A DNA stretch of 10,344 nt from an uncultured Dehalococcoidia bacterium (GCA_903890885.1 CAITCX010000235.1:1-10344), one strand, 5' to 3'. Shown: positions 1-6,288, numbered from the stretch's first letter. Made by a program: numbers and translations. The notes: generated by a model from the letters alone, not told the origin.

Positions 1-1518
1 ATATCCATTTTGGTCACAGGCTGTACTGGCGCACCCTCTTCAAGTCCCTTCAGCAGCAGTTCCGCAACTGCGGTTAAAACCGAACAACCCAAACCAGCCA
101 CTCCTCAGGCGCCGTCGGCACAGATCACATCTACACCACAGCTTCCTCTTGCTTCCGCTGCGCTGCCCGCAGTTCCCAAAACTGCCGGGAATAGTCCCTT
201 CCCCGGCACTATCATACTCGGCAGTCCTACCGCAGATTCCATTGCACTGAGTCTACTCAATTCCGCTGACACGGATGCTTATATTGAATATGGTAAATCT
301 GCGGGCAATTTTAGCTTGCACACGGGCGTCAATACCCTGCTAAAAGATCAACCGCTGCAGATTGACATTCCCAAACTGGAAAAAGATACCCAGTACTATT
401 TCCGGGTCTGCCACCGGGTTTCAGGACAGACTGATTATTCAGCTGGCACTGATTCTACCTTTCACACCCAGAGGGCAGTCGGCAGTACCTTCAGCTTCGC
501 TGTCCAGGGAGATTCCCATCCTGAGCGTATCAATCAGATGTACAACGCCGACCTCTACCTGCAAACGATGAACAATGTCAAAACCCGCAATCCCGATTTC
601 TACTTTGCCCTGGGTGATGACTTTAGCTTTGAAAGTATTATTGGTACCAATCAACTGAGTCAAGAAGCAGTCAACAAGGTTTACGCTAACCAGCGCGGTT
701 TTCTGGGAGTAACAGGTAGTCCTCTGTTTTTGGGCAACGGCAATCACGAAGCCGGGGCTAAGTACCTTCTGGATGGCACGCCCAATAACGCCGCTGTCCT
801 GGCAGGCAAAGCCCGCGGCCAGTATTTCGCGCTGCCGGCTCCGGGTGCATTTTATAGCGGTGATACCGAGAACATACCCTTCATAGGTCCGTTGAAGGAC
901 TACTATGCCTGGACCTGGGGAGATGCTCTTTTTGTGGTCATTGATTTTTACTGGCATTCTCCAGTCGCGGTAGATAATCCTGTGGGTGGCGGTAATAAAC
1001 GCAGCAACATGTGGGATATCACGCTGGGGGAAACCCAATATAAATGGTTTGAGCAGACTCTAGCCACTTCAACAGCTAAACACAAATTTGTCTTCTCGCA
1101 TCATGTCCTGGGCACCGAACGCGGATCTACCGTTATGGCCGGTCTGTACGAATGGGGCGGTAAGAATCAGAGTGGTGTCTTGGAATTCGCTCAAATGCGC
1201 CCCGGCTGGGATATGCCTATCCACCAGTTAATGGCAAAATACGGCGTTACCATCTTTTTCCAGGGACATGATCATGTCTTTGCCCGCCAGGAACTTGACG
1301 GTGTGGTATATCAGACAGTTCCTGTTCCGGCCGACCCGAATTATCTGGTCAACAATAGTCAGTCTTACACTTCTGGTGACCTTCTCCCCAATTCAGGATT
1401 CCTTAACGTCACCGTATCGGCCGATCAGGTCAAAGTTGATTATATTCGATCCTATTTAGCCAAAGATGAAACTGGGAGTAAGAAAAACGGGCAAATCGCC
1501 TTTTCCTATACACGCTAG
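1..1518 (+). CDS. Lipoprotein metallophosphoesterase, purple-acid-phosphatase-like (5' partial)
   Basis: This is probably an exported, lipid-anchored phosphoesterase acting outside the cytoplasmic membrane. The reading frame is open to the left edge (Ile-Ser-Ile precedes the first TTG at 10), so the start is off-window. The first visible residues, SILVTGC, are the end of a lipoprotein signal peptide with lipobox VTGC; Cys at 22-24 would be the lipidated residue. A Ser/Pro/Ala/Thr-rich linker of about 55 residues follows. Numbering from the TTG at 10, residues about 65-153 resemble the fibronectin-III-like N-terminal domain of purple acid phosphatases. The calcineurin-like domain carries its metal motifs in order: GDSH 167-170, GDD 202-204, GNHE 244-247, SHH 363-365 and GHDH 419-422. 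All metal-ligand motifs are present, so it should be active. The substrate (phosphomonoester, diester or nucleotide) cannot be read from the sequence. It ends in TAG, with no clear terminator after it. Confidence 0.88.
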   Translation: MSILVTGCTGAPSSSPFSSSSATAVKTEQPKPATPQAPSAQITSTPQLPLASAALPAVPKTAGNSPFPGTIILGSPTADSIALSLLNSADTDAYIEYGKSAGNFSLHTGVNTLLKDQPLQIDIPKLEKDTQYYFRVCHRVSGQTDYSAGTDSTFHTQRAVGSTFSFAVQGDSHPERINQMYNADLYLQTMNNVKTRNPDFYFALGDDFSFESIIGTNQLSQEAVNKVYANQRGFLGVTGSPLFLGNGNHEAGAKYLLDGTPNNAAVLAGKARGQYFALPAPGAFYSGDTENIPFIGPLKDYYAWTWGDALFVVIDFYWHSPVAVDNPVGGGNKRSNMWDITLGETQYKWFEQTLATSTAKHKFVFSHHVLGTERGSTVMAGLYEWGGKNQSGVLEFAQMRPGWDMPIHQLMAKYGVTIFFQGHDHVFARQELDGVVYQTVPVPADPNYLVNNSQSYTSGDLLPNSGFLNVTVSADQVKVDYIRSYLAKDETGSKKNGQIAFSYTR

Positions 1519-1579
1519 TTGAAGATGGTATTCGAAACCGCTCAAGAGGACTTGAAGGCATGCTTTTAAAACTAGACTG

Positions 1580-1741
1580 TTACCTGAGTGTAATTCCCAG
1601 ATAGTAAGGCCACACTACTATTCCCAGGATTATTTTCCACCATACCAGGTTTGAGAACGCGATGGTGAATAACCAACCGGCGAACCAGAATGCGCCTCCA
1701 AAACCGGCAGCCGCCCCGCCATACATGTGTCTGTGTTCCAT
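1580..1741 (-). CDS. Small two-helix membrane protein, 53 residues, unknown function
   Basis: A short complete frame runs from ATG (complement of 1739-1741) to TAA (1580-1582). It has a very good ribosome-binding site: GAGGAG at the complement of 1752-1757, ten bases upstream. The product begins MEHRHMYGGAAAGFGGAFWF. It has a His/Arg-bearing N-terminus, a Gly/Ala-rich stretch (residues 8-17), a hydrophobic segment at about 18-32, a short WWK turn (34-36), a second hydrophobic segment at about 37-50 and a final TLR. This looks like a helical hairpin in the membrane. The Gly spacing (GG, GFGG) would suit close helix packing. It lies 107 bases downstream of the Rieske gene on the same strand and converges on the phosphoesterase gene. 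I recognise no family and no function is claimed. Good codon structure, the ribosome-binding site and coherent hydrophobicity argue that it is real. Confidence 0.68.
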   Translation of the reverse strand: MEHRHMYGGAAAGFGGAFWFAGWLFTIAFSNLVWWKIILGIVVWPYYLGITLR

Positions 1742-1848
1742 ATTAATCTTTCTCCTCTATTAATCCATTAAGTCTTGGCCGGGTGGATTATTCCCGCATT
1801 TTATGTTTATTTACATATATCAATTTTCTCACAATCGGTTGAGTGCTC

Positions 1849-2178
1849 TTAAGGCATATCTATTTTAATACTTTCACCCTCGATCTTAACCCCGTAAATA
1901 GTCTCATTCTTAGTTTTAAACTGTAAGAAAGCCATCTTGGGACCTGAAACTGACTCGCCGGTAGTGACGTCAAACCTGGCGCCGTGTTTCGGGCAGGTGA
2001 TGATTTTACCTTCCAGTTGGCCTTTGGATAAATCTCCACCCAGGTGAGTACAAACACCATTGATGGCATAAATTTTCCCTTCGACATTTACTACCAGTAT
2101 CTTTTTGCCTTCGACCTGAAAGAGCTTCATAACACCGGGCGGAACCTGGTTAGTTTTACCAACTTCTATCAAACTCAT
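1849..2178 (-). CDS. Rieske [2Fe-2S] ferredoxin-like protein
   Basis: A 109-residue soluble Rieske protein, the size of the small ferredoxins that serve dioxygenases or the NirD subunit. The cluster ligands are all present: CTH (C43, H45) and CPKHG (C62, H65), giving C-x-H-x16-C-x2-H. Aromatic and Gly residues around them (THLGGD, GARFD) fit the family. No signal peptide or membrane segment is seen, so it should be a cytoplasmic one-electron carrier or a domain partner. The start at 2178 is preferred over an in-frame upstream ATG at 2259: it has AAAGGAG five bases upstream, begins directly at the Rieske fold (MSLIEVGKTNQVPPG), and a TATAAT box lies between the two starts. No oxygenase or reductase partner gene is next to it; the upstream neighbour is an acyl-CoA dehydrogenase 180 bases away. 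The electron donor and acceptor are unknown. Confidence 0.88.
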   Translation of the reverse strand: MSLIEVGKTNQVPPGVMKLFQVEGKKILVVNVEGKIYAINGVCTHLGGDLSKGQLEGKIITCPKHGARFDVTTGESVSGPKMAFLQFKTKNETIYGVKIEGESIKIDMP

Positions 2179-2183
2179 TTTTT

Positions 2184-2190
2184 CTCCTTT
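2184..2190 (-). promoter_or_regulatory. Ribosome-binding site deciding the Rieske start
   Basis: AAAGGAG on the minus strand, five bases before the ATG at 2178. The longer frame starting at 2259 has no comparable site, so this sets the start. Confidence 0.7.
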
Positions 2191-2224
2191 CTGCCTAACC
2201 TGATGTATATTTCCATCTATCTTC

Positions 2225-2230
2225 ATTATA
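2225..2230 (-). promoter_or_regulatory. Possible -10 box for the Rieske gene
   Basis: A perfect TATAAT on the minus strand, which would place the transcript start near 2218 and leave a leader of about 40 bases. No recognisable -35 sits 16-18 bases upstream (the nearest candidate, TTGTCC, is 23 bases away), and there is no TGn extension. The site is therefore tentative, but its position inside the alternative longer frame supports the shorter start. Confidence 0.35.
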
Positions 2231-2358
2231 TTCTGGAGTTGGCGGGAATAGAGGGACAATATTCAACAAACAGCTACACTCGGGTATTTACCGTTATGCA
2301 AATCTCAGATTGTCGAAAAAATGAATTTGTTGTTGCATGCTCTTTAAGTCGTTAAGGC

Positions 2359-3522
2359 TTACAAATCATATTTGCCGAAGAGGTCACGGCTAATAAGGTA
2401 GTCCATCATCTCTGGTGTCCCCTGGGCAAAAGACCAGATGCGGGCGTCGCGATAATAGCGCTCCACGATATGCCGGGTAGTGCAGCCGAATCCTCCGTGG
2501 ATTTCCACGGCCAGATCCACTGCTTCCAGCATAACCCTGGTAGCCAGGGTCTTGGCCTTGGCAGTCTCTACAGTGTGCTTTTCTCCCCTGTCATGCAGCC
2601 AGCCAGCCTTGAAATTCATAAGCCTGGCTGCGTCTATTTTGGCGGCCACTTCAGCCAGCGGAAAGCTTAGCGACTGGCGGTGATACAATTCTTTACCAAA
2701 GGTCTTCCGGGCTTTAGCGTATGACACCGACTCTTCTACACAAGCCCTCGCCAGGCCGATGAACCCTGCATTCAGAGTTGTTCGGGTTTGGTCAAGTGAG
2801 CGCAGAGCATAGCTAAGACCTTTGCCCTCTTCACCGATCAGGTTTTCTGCCGGTATACGGCAGGCTTTAAACTCTAACTCCTCATCCTGGTGCCCCTTTA
2901 ACCCCATGCAGGACACCCGCTCAACCACCCTGAAACCGGGAGTTGCCGCAGGAACAATAAAAGCGCTGATACCCCGGTTTTCTCCGGTGCTTTCAGTTTG
3001 CGCAAACACTATGATATAAGCTGATTCATGCGCAAAACTGATGTAGCGTTTACGGCCGTCTATCACATAAACATCCCCGTCTCTGCGAGCCTTGCATTTT
3101 AATGCGGCCGCGTCAGAACCGGTGCCGGGCTCAGTTAACCCGTAAGCGCCCATTTTCTGGCCGCTGGCTACCACCGGCAGATATTTCTTCTTTAACGCCT
3201 CTGAGGCGTTATTAACCACTGTTGCCGTGCCCAGTCCGGTGATTTGCAATAGTATGGTGCTTACCGGGCTCTTGCCTACAGCCGTGATTTCCTCGATTAT
3301 TATCAACTGGTCTAAAATCGGGCGCGGTTGTCCCTTGTAAGCCGCGGGTATGTTCATGCCAGTGTATTGAAAAGGTGCTTTACTCATGGCCTGCCATATG
3401 TCCACCGGGGACTCGTCCGTTTTGTCTATCTCAGCCGCGCGTGGAGTAATATATTTGGCAGCAAATTCAGCCGCTTCCGCTTTTATCTGCTCCTGGTGTT
3501 CGCTTAAATCAAACCCGATCAT
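2359..3522 (-). CDS. Acyl-CoA dehydrogenase family flavoprotein lacking the usual catalytic Glu
   Basis: A 387-residue protein of normal length for the FAD-dependent acyl-CoA dehydrogenase family, which oxidises acyl-CoA to enoyl-CoA and passes electrons to ETF. The N-terminal helical domain spans about 1-120. The middle beta domain opens with AYGLTEPGTGSD (126-137), the FAD/substrate signature. The C-terminal helical domain has ARKTFG (271-276), EIHGGFG (340-346) and YYRDARIW (356-363). The position of the catalytic base in the usual EGT motif is Gln367 (FAQGTPE; codon CAG at 2422-2424). The alternative Glu site used by isovaleryl-CoA dehydrogenase is Thr246 (LDQTRT). Both usual bases are thus absent, so the enzyme may be slow, use another residue, act as a reductase, or be a non-catalytic subunit. 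The start is supported by GAGAGGAG six bases upstream (3529-3536). No ETF or thiolase gene is adjacent, and the substrate is unknown. Confidence 0.9.
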   Translation of the reverse strand: MIGFDLSEHQEQIKAEAAEFAAKYITPRAAEIDKTDESPVDIWQAMSKAPFQYTGMNIPAAYKGQPRPILDQLIIIEEITAVGKSPVSTILLQITGLGTATVVNNASEALKKKYLPVVASGQKMGAYGLTEPGTGSDAAALKCKARRDGDVYVIDGRKRYISFAHESAYIIVFAQTESTGENRGISAFIVPAATPGFRVVERVSCMGLKGHQDEELEFKACRIPAENLIGEEGKGLSYALRSLDQTRTTLNAGFIGLARACVEESVSYAKARKTFGKELYHRQSLSFPLAEVAAKIDAARLMNFKAGWLHDRGEKHTVETAKAKTLATRVMLEAVDLAVEIHGGFGCTTRHIVERYYRDARIWSFAQGTPEMMDYLISRDLFGKYDL

Positions 3523-3560
3523 ATCTGTCTCCTCTCTTTTTCAGACCTTTCTTCTATTCC

Positions 3561-3590
3561 AGCATAGGACAGGCTTAAAGAGGTTGTCAA
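3561..3590 (-). promoter_or_regulatory. Sigma70-type promoter for the acyl-CoA dehydrogenase gene
   Basis: On the minus strand, a perfect TTGACA (3585-3590) is separated by 18 bases from TATGCT (3561-3566). The transcript would begin near 3554, leaving a leader of about 30 bases before the ATG at 3522. This suggests the gene can be transcribed independently of the rhodanese gene upstream. Confidence 0.55.
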
Positions 3591-3599
3591 TTTCACAAC
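3583..3599. promoter_or_regulatory. Imperfect palindrome over the -35 box (possible operator)
   Basis: GTTGTGAAATTGACAAC on the minus strand reads nearly the same on the other strand: seven of its eight base pairs about the centre are symmetric apart from the G/C mismatch at one step, with GTTGT and ACAAC as outer arms. It contains the TTGACA of the promoter, the position expected for a repressor site. No regulator gene is in the window and the motif is not one I can assign to a family. Confidence 0.35.
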
Positions 3600-3626
3600 T
3601 CGTTTTTCCTTCCTGCCAGGCCTTCA

Positions 3627-4046
3627 TCAGGGTTTTACCAGGGTAAAACCCTTTTGCGACCAGGCCACCACACCGCCTGAAAGATCGTAAACTTCCTTGA
3701 ATTTGAGACTTTTCATGATGGTAGCAGTCTGCCCGCTGCGGTTGGCCGTGCGACAGTAGACCAGGTATATTTTGTTTTTATCCAGTTCATTTATCCTGGT
3801 CTTAAAATCAGCGGCATAAAAATCAATATTTACTGCCCCGGCTATAAATCCGCTCTGATATTCCTGCGCGGTCCGGACATCCAGGATTACAAATTCCGGG
3901 TTATTTTGATTCTTTTGGATCAGATCAGCAGCCTGCTGAGATGTTATTGCCATATTGATATCTCCTTTTTGACTGATGACCAGCACGATTCCTATCACGA
4001 CAATCAGAACTGTAGCCGTAATGATAAATAGTATTTTTTTCCGCAT
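3627..4046 (-). CDS. Membrane-anchored single-domain rhodanese
   Basis: A 139-residue protein with an N-terminal membrane anchor (positively charged MRKK, then hydrophobic residues 5-25) and one rhodanese domain (about 33-139), which would face the outside of the cytoplasmic membrane. The fold markers are DVRT (56-59) and the active-site loop CRTANRS starting at C98, the residue that would carry persulfide sulfur in transfer from thiosulfate or a similar donor. The anchor could alternatively be an uncleaved signal peptide; there is no lipobox Cys. The start at 4046 has GGAAGGG six bases upstream. An internal ATG at 3953 (residue 32) has an even better site, which could give a 108-residue soluble form (see the separate entry). 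A promoter is visible at 4104-4132. The sulfur donor and acceptor cannot be inferred from the neighbours. Confidence 0.9.
   Translation of the reverse strand: MRKKILFIITATVLIVVIGIVLVISQKGDINMAITSQQAADLIQKNQNNPEFVILDVRTAQEYQSGFIAGAVNIDFYAADFKTRINELDKNKIYLVYCRTANRSGQTATIMKSLKFKEVYDLSGGVVAWSQKGFTLVKP
3630..3651. repeat. Perfect inverted repeat at the 3' end of the rhodanese gene
   Basis: GGGTTTTACC and GGTAAAACCC form ten-base perfect arms around two bases. As RNA, nine pairs with a four-base loop are feasible. It covers the last codons of the rhodanese gene, just before its TGA (3627-3629). In the gene's own direction it is not followed by a T-run, so it is not a standard terminator. On the plus strand only TTTT follows. 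It could stabilise the 3' end of the transcript or be a codon-level coincidence. Confidence 0.4.
3953..3968 (-). promoter_or_regulatory. Internal ribosome-binding site and second start in the rhodanese gene
   Basis: On the minus strand, AAAGGAG (3962-3968) lies eight bases before an in-frame ATG (3951-3953). It is stronger than the site at the first start. The codons concerned encode Lys-Gly-Asp-Ile-Asn-Met, directly between the membrane anchor and the catalytic domain. Translation from here would give a cytoplasmic rhodanese domain of 108 residues. Confidence 0.45.
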
Positions 4047-4103
4047 AAATCACCCTTCCACTTCTAAAATACTGTGGTCAGCCTGGACATCGATCCGGCC
4101 GCG

Positions 4104-4132
4104 ATTATGTTTTGCCTTTGAACTGAGCTCAA
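4104..4132 (-). promoter_or_regulatory. Sigma70-type promoter for the rhodanese gene
   Basis: On the minus strand, TTGAGC (4127-4132) and CATAAT (4104-4109) are separated by exactly 17 bases. The transcript would start near 4097, about 50 bases before the ATG at 4046. The -35 lies inside an imperfect 15-base palindrome, TTGAACTGAGCTCAA (4118-4132 on the plus strand), a possible operator. Confidence 0.45.
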
Positions 4133-4220
4133 AAACAACTGGAATTATCATACAATATTTACAGTTTAATATGTAGTAGAATGGAGTTATAAAAAAGGCT
4201 GAATTCGCAGGAGTTTTGGT

Positions 4221-5213
4221 ATGGCCCTGATGTCGAAACGTGAACGTTTGCTGTCGGTCCTGGCCGGAAAACCGCTTGACCGCCTGCCTGTAGCATTTTG
4301 GAGGCACTGGCCAGGCGACGACCAGTATCCTGAATCTCTGGCCGCTGCAGCCCTGGATTTTCAGCAAGGCTATGATTTGGATTTCATTAAATTGCCTGTA
4401 TCGTCAACCTATACTGTGACAGACTATGGCGTTAAGCATAATTATCAGGGCAGTTTGATAGGAGATCGTGTTTACCAGGAGTACGTGATAAAAAATGTCT
4501 CCGATTGGGCCCGTATTAAACCCCTGGATATAAACCTGGGAACTTATGGCTGGCACCTGGAAGCGCTTCGCATGGTTGTAAAACAGAAAGAAACAGAAAC
4601 CCCGCTTGTTGTCACTATGTTTAACCCTCTTTCAGTTGCTGCATATCTGGCCGGGGATGAAACCTTTCTGGCCCATTTACGGGGTTACCCCGAGCAGGTG
4701 GAACCGGCTCTCAAGGCCCTGGCGGAAACAGGCGCCACATTCGCCCGGGCAGCCCTTGATGCTGGAGCCGATGGCATCTTTCTTTCTACCCGTTTTGCCA
4801 GCTTTGAATTAATGAATCAACCGGAATATCAACGTTTTGGTCGTCCTGGTGACCTGGCTGTTCTGCAGGCTGCTAAAAACGGCTGGTTAAACATCCTGCA
4901 TCTTCACGGGCAGCACCCTATGCTTGCCCAATTAGCGGATTACCCCGTACAAGTTATCAACTGGCACGACCGCACGACCCCCTTTGATTTAACACAGGGA
5001 AGCCAACTTTTCCGCGGTATTCTTATGGGAGGCATCGAGCAATATCAAACCCTGAGATTTGGCAGTCCGGTTGACGTAAAAGTGCAGGTTATCGATGCTA
5101 TCCGGCAAATGAATGGAAAAAGGCTGATAGTTGCTCCCGGTTGTACCTATCCGCTGGATGTTCCACATACCAATTTACTGGCTCTCAGAAAAGCCGTTGA
5201 AAGCCCTGGATAA
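4221..5213 (+). CDS. Uroporphyrinogen decarboxylase-family protein, not HemE
   Basis: A 330-residue TIM-barrel protein of the UroD superfamily, which includes HemE and the zinc-dependent corrinoid/coenzyme M methyltransferases MtaA and MtbA. The N-terminus (SKRERLLSVLAGKPLDRLPV) and the C-terminal PGCTYPLDVPHTNLLALR are typical of the superfamily. It lacks the RQAGR substrate motif of true HemE and instead has WRHWPGDD (27-34), so it is not expected to make coproporphyrinogen. Where MtaA-type enzymes have His-x-Cys, it has HLHG (227-230). Further marks are NWHDR (247-251) and C308. H227/H229 plus C308 could bind a metal, but this is inference. I recall a bacterial group sharing the RH..P.DD, HLHG and NWHDR motifs, without a proven reaction. 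The start is supported by AGGAG seven bases upstream (4209-4213); a second ATG three codons later fits less well. No clear promoter is visible. Confidence 0.85.
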   Translation: MALMSKRERLLSVLAGKPLDRLPVAFWRHWPGDDQYPESLAAAALDFQQGYDLDFIKLPVSSTYTVTDYGVKHNYQGSLIGDRVYQEYVIKNVSDWARIKPLDINLGTYGWHLEALRMVVKQKETETPLVVTMFNPLSVAAYLAGDETFLAHLRGYPEQVEPALKALAETGATFARAALDAGADGIFLSTRFASFELMNQPEYQRFGRPGDLAVLQAAKNGWLNILHLHGQHPMLAQLADYPVQVINWHDRTTPFDLTQGSQLFRGILMGGIEQYQTLRFGSPVDVKVQVIDAIRQMNGKRLIVAPGCTYPLDVPHTNLLALRKAVESPG

Positions 5214-5229
5214 ATTGTTTGCAAGGTCA

Positions 5230-5970
5230 TTACGCCTTGTAACCTGATGTTGCAAAATACTCCAGGCAGGCGTCGACCACATCCCCATCGTAGAGCCGGT
5301 GTTTGTTCACGCAGATTTCCTCCAGAGCCAGGCTGATGCCCTTGGCGGGACGGTAAGGTCGGTTTGAGGACATGGCCTCTATTACATCTGCCACACCTAG
5401 AATACGGGCCTCTATCAAAATATCCTGGTCGGAAATTCCGCCGGGATAGCCGGACCCATTCATCCGCTCGTGATGCTGCAGCATAGTTTTGGCCACCGGC
5501 CACGGAAACTCAATGCCTTTTATAATATCGTAACCCACCTTTGGATGAGTTTTTATTAAATCAAATTCATACTGGGTCAATTGGCCCGGTTTGGTGAGAA
5601 TCTCGCTGGGAATAGCCAGTTTACCAACGTCATGGACCAGTGCCGCCAGTTCCAGTCCTTTTATCTTGAAAGACGGCAGGTCCATCAATCTGGCGATTGC
5701 TACACAAATCAGGGATACTCTGGATTGATGATAAACCGTATATGGGTCACGAACTTCCATCATTTGACCCATGGCTCTCACGAAATCCTCAAAAACCTTG
5801 TTTATATTCTGAATATCCAAAGGTTCTGATTGATTGTTTTCAGCCACCGGCAGAGACCCTATTCTAATATCACTTGGCGTCGGCATAGACCTCAATTGAC
5901 CCGCTTGGTCAGCTGCCTCTAGACCTTCTCTTCCGTATATGCAAATATCCTGAATAATTGGTTGACTCAT
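5230..5970 (-). CDS. HD-GYP domain cyclic-di-GMP phosphodiesterase
   Basis: A 246-residue cytoplasmic protein whose last roughly 170 residues are an HD-GYP domain, the class that hydrolyses cyclic di-GMP to pGpG or GMP. All metal and signature motifs are present: HQSRV (His81), HDVGK (113-117), HPKVG (His142), HHERMNGSGYP (166-176) and ADVIEAMSSNRPYR around D195. The first 70 residues match no domain I recognise and look polar and flexible; no membrane segment, receiver or PAS domain is seen. The start at 5970 (MSQPIIQDI) has GGGAG only three bases upstream, a short spacing. A GTG at 6033 would add 21 residues but has no better site. It is convergent with the UroD-family gene (16-base gap, no T-tailed hairpin) and divergent from a GGDEF cyclase gene, suggesting opposed control of the same second messenger. 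Confidence 0.87.
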   Translation of the reverse strand: MSQPIIQDICIYGREGLEAADQAGQLRSMPTPSDIRIGSLPVAENNQSEPLDIQNINKVFEDFVRAMGQMMEVRDPYTVYHQSRVSLICVAIARLMDLPSFKIKGLELAALVHDVGKLAIPSEILTKPGQLTQYEFDLIKTHPKVGYDIIKGIEFPWPVAKTMLQHHERMNGSGYPGGISDQDILIEARILGVADVIEAMSSNRPYRPAKGISLALEEICVNKHRLYDGDVVDACLEYFATSGYKA

Positions 5971-6207
5971 ATTCTCCCGCCTTTTAGTATCCAATGTCCT
6001 TAAACCGCATATCCTGAACTTCTTAACTCTCACCGTTTTTTCCGATGTCTTAACACAATAGTACTTTAGTCTCTCACGAATGTTACAAAGTCCCGGAATA
6101 ACCTAACAAAATCATCACAAATATAGGGAACGACTGAAAATATTCTAAATAATATAACCATCAATTCATAGGGAAGAAATCATCATTTTTTATGGTACCT
6201 GGCGTCA

Positions 6208-6236
6208 TTGCCTGCTGCCACATAGTCTTATAAGAT
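6208..6236 (+). promoter_or_regulatory. Candidate promoter for the GGDEF gene
   Basis: TTGCCT (6208-6213) and TAAGAT (6231-6236) are 17 bases apart. Each matches four of six consensus positions. The transcript start would be near 6243, giving a leader of about 45 bases. Confidence 0.35.
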
Positions 6237-6251
6237 AAAAAAGGCTATGTG
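6219..6251. repeat. Inverted repeat CACATAG / CTATGTG around the -10 region
   Basis: Seven-base perfect arms, CACATAG (6219-6225) and CTATGTG (6245-6251), flank 19 bases that include the candidate -10 TAAGAT and an A-run. The placement, one arm in the promoter spacer and one at the expected start point, would suit a dimeric regulator. The arm spacing of 26 bases is about two and a half helical turns. Confidence 0.35.
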
Positions 6252-6288
6252 TTTGTACAGGTCAGTAATTATTGTTTAAGGATTGAAA

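Larger units (their letters stand above)
5971..6288. other. AT-rich divergent spacer between the HD-GYP and GGDEF genes
   Basis: About 320 bases with no supported gene. It must hold the promoters for both neighbours. On the plus side a candidate promoter (6208-6236) and an inverted repeat (6219-6251) are listed separately. On the minus side I found no -35/-10 pair with good spacing. TTGTAA and TACTAT in the 6070-6110 area are 19 bases apart, too weak to call. I looked for the conserved elements of cyclic-di-GMP riboswitches and do not see them. Confidence 0.5.

Noticed and set aside
439..1038. Long 199-codon open frame on the minus strand inside the metallophosphoesterase gene
   Set aside because: It is antisense to a gene with all catalytic motifs, and its product has no recognisable domain; a frame shadow.
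1784..1830. TTGATA / TAAAAT on the minus strand as a promoter for the small membrane protein
   Set aside because: The spacing is 14 bases, too short for a sigma70-type promoter.
2179..2259. 27-residue N-terminal extension of the Rieske protein from the ATG at 2259
   Set aside because: It has no ribosome-binding site and no domain content, and a TATAAT box lies inside it. The ATG at 2178 has AAAGGAG at five bases.
4133..4208. Promoter for the UroD-family gene (TACAAT, TAGAAT or TTATAA boxes)
   Set aside because: The region is AT-rich with several -10-like words, but none has a -35 at acceptable spacing.
4050..4367. 105-codon minus-strand frame between the rhodanese and UroD-family genes
   Set aside because: It overlaps the start of the well-supported UroD-family gene on the other strand, has no good ribosome-binding site, and its product shows no family features.
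5222..5239. CAAGG / CCTTG hairpin between the convergent UroD-family and HD-GYP genes as a bidirectional terminator
   Set aside because: Only five pairs with an eight-base loop and no T-run on either strand.
5147..5503. 118-codon minus-strand frame overlapping the HD-GYP 3' end
   Set aside because: It is out of frame with the HD-GYP gene, whose motifs continue through this region, so this is a shadow.
5971..6033. GTG start adding 21 residues to the HD-GYP protein
   Set aside because: There is no Shine-Dalgarno upstream and the added residues look like leader sequence. Some doubt remains, because the site at 5974-5978 is close to the chosen ATG.
6034..6288. Cyclic-di-GMP riboswitch in the spacer between the HD-GYP and GGDEF genes
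   Set aside because: Expected from context, but I do not see the conserved riboswitch core on either strand.
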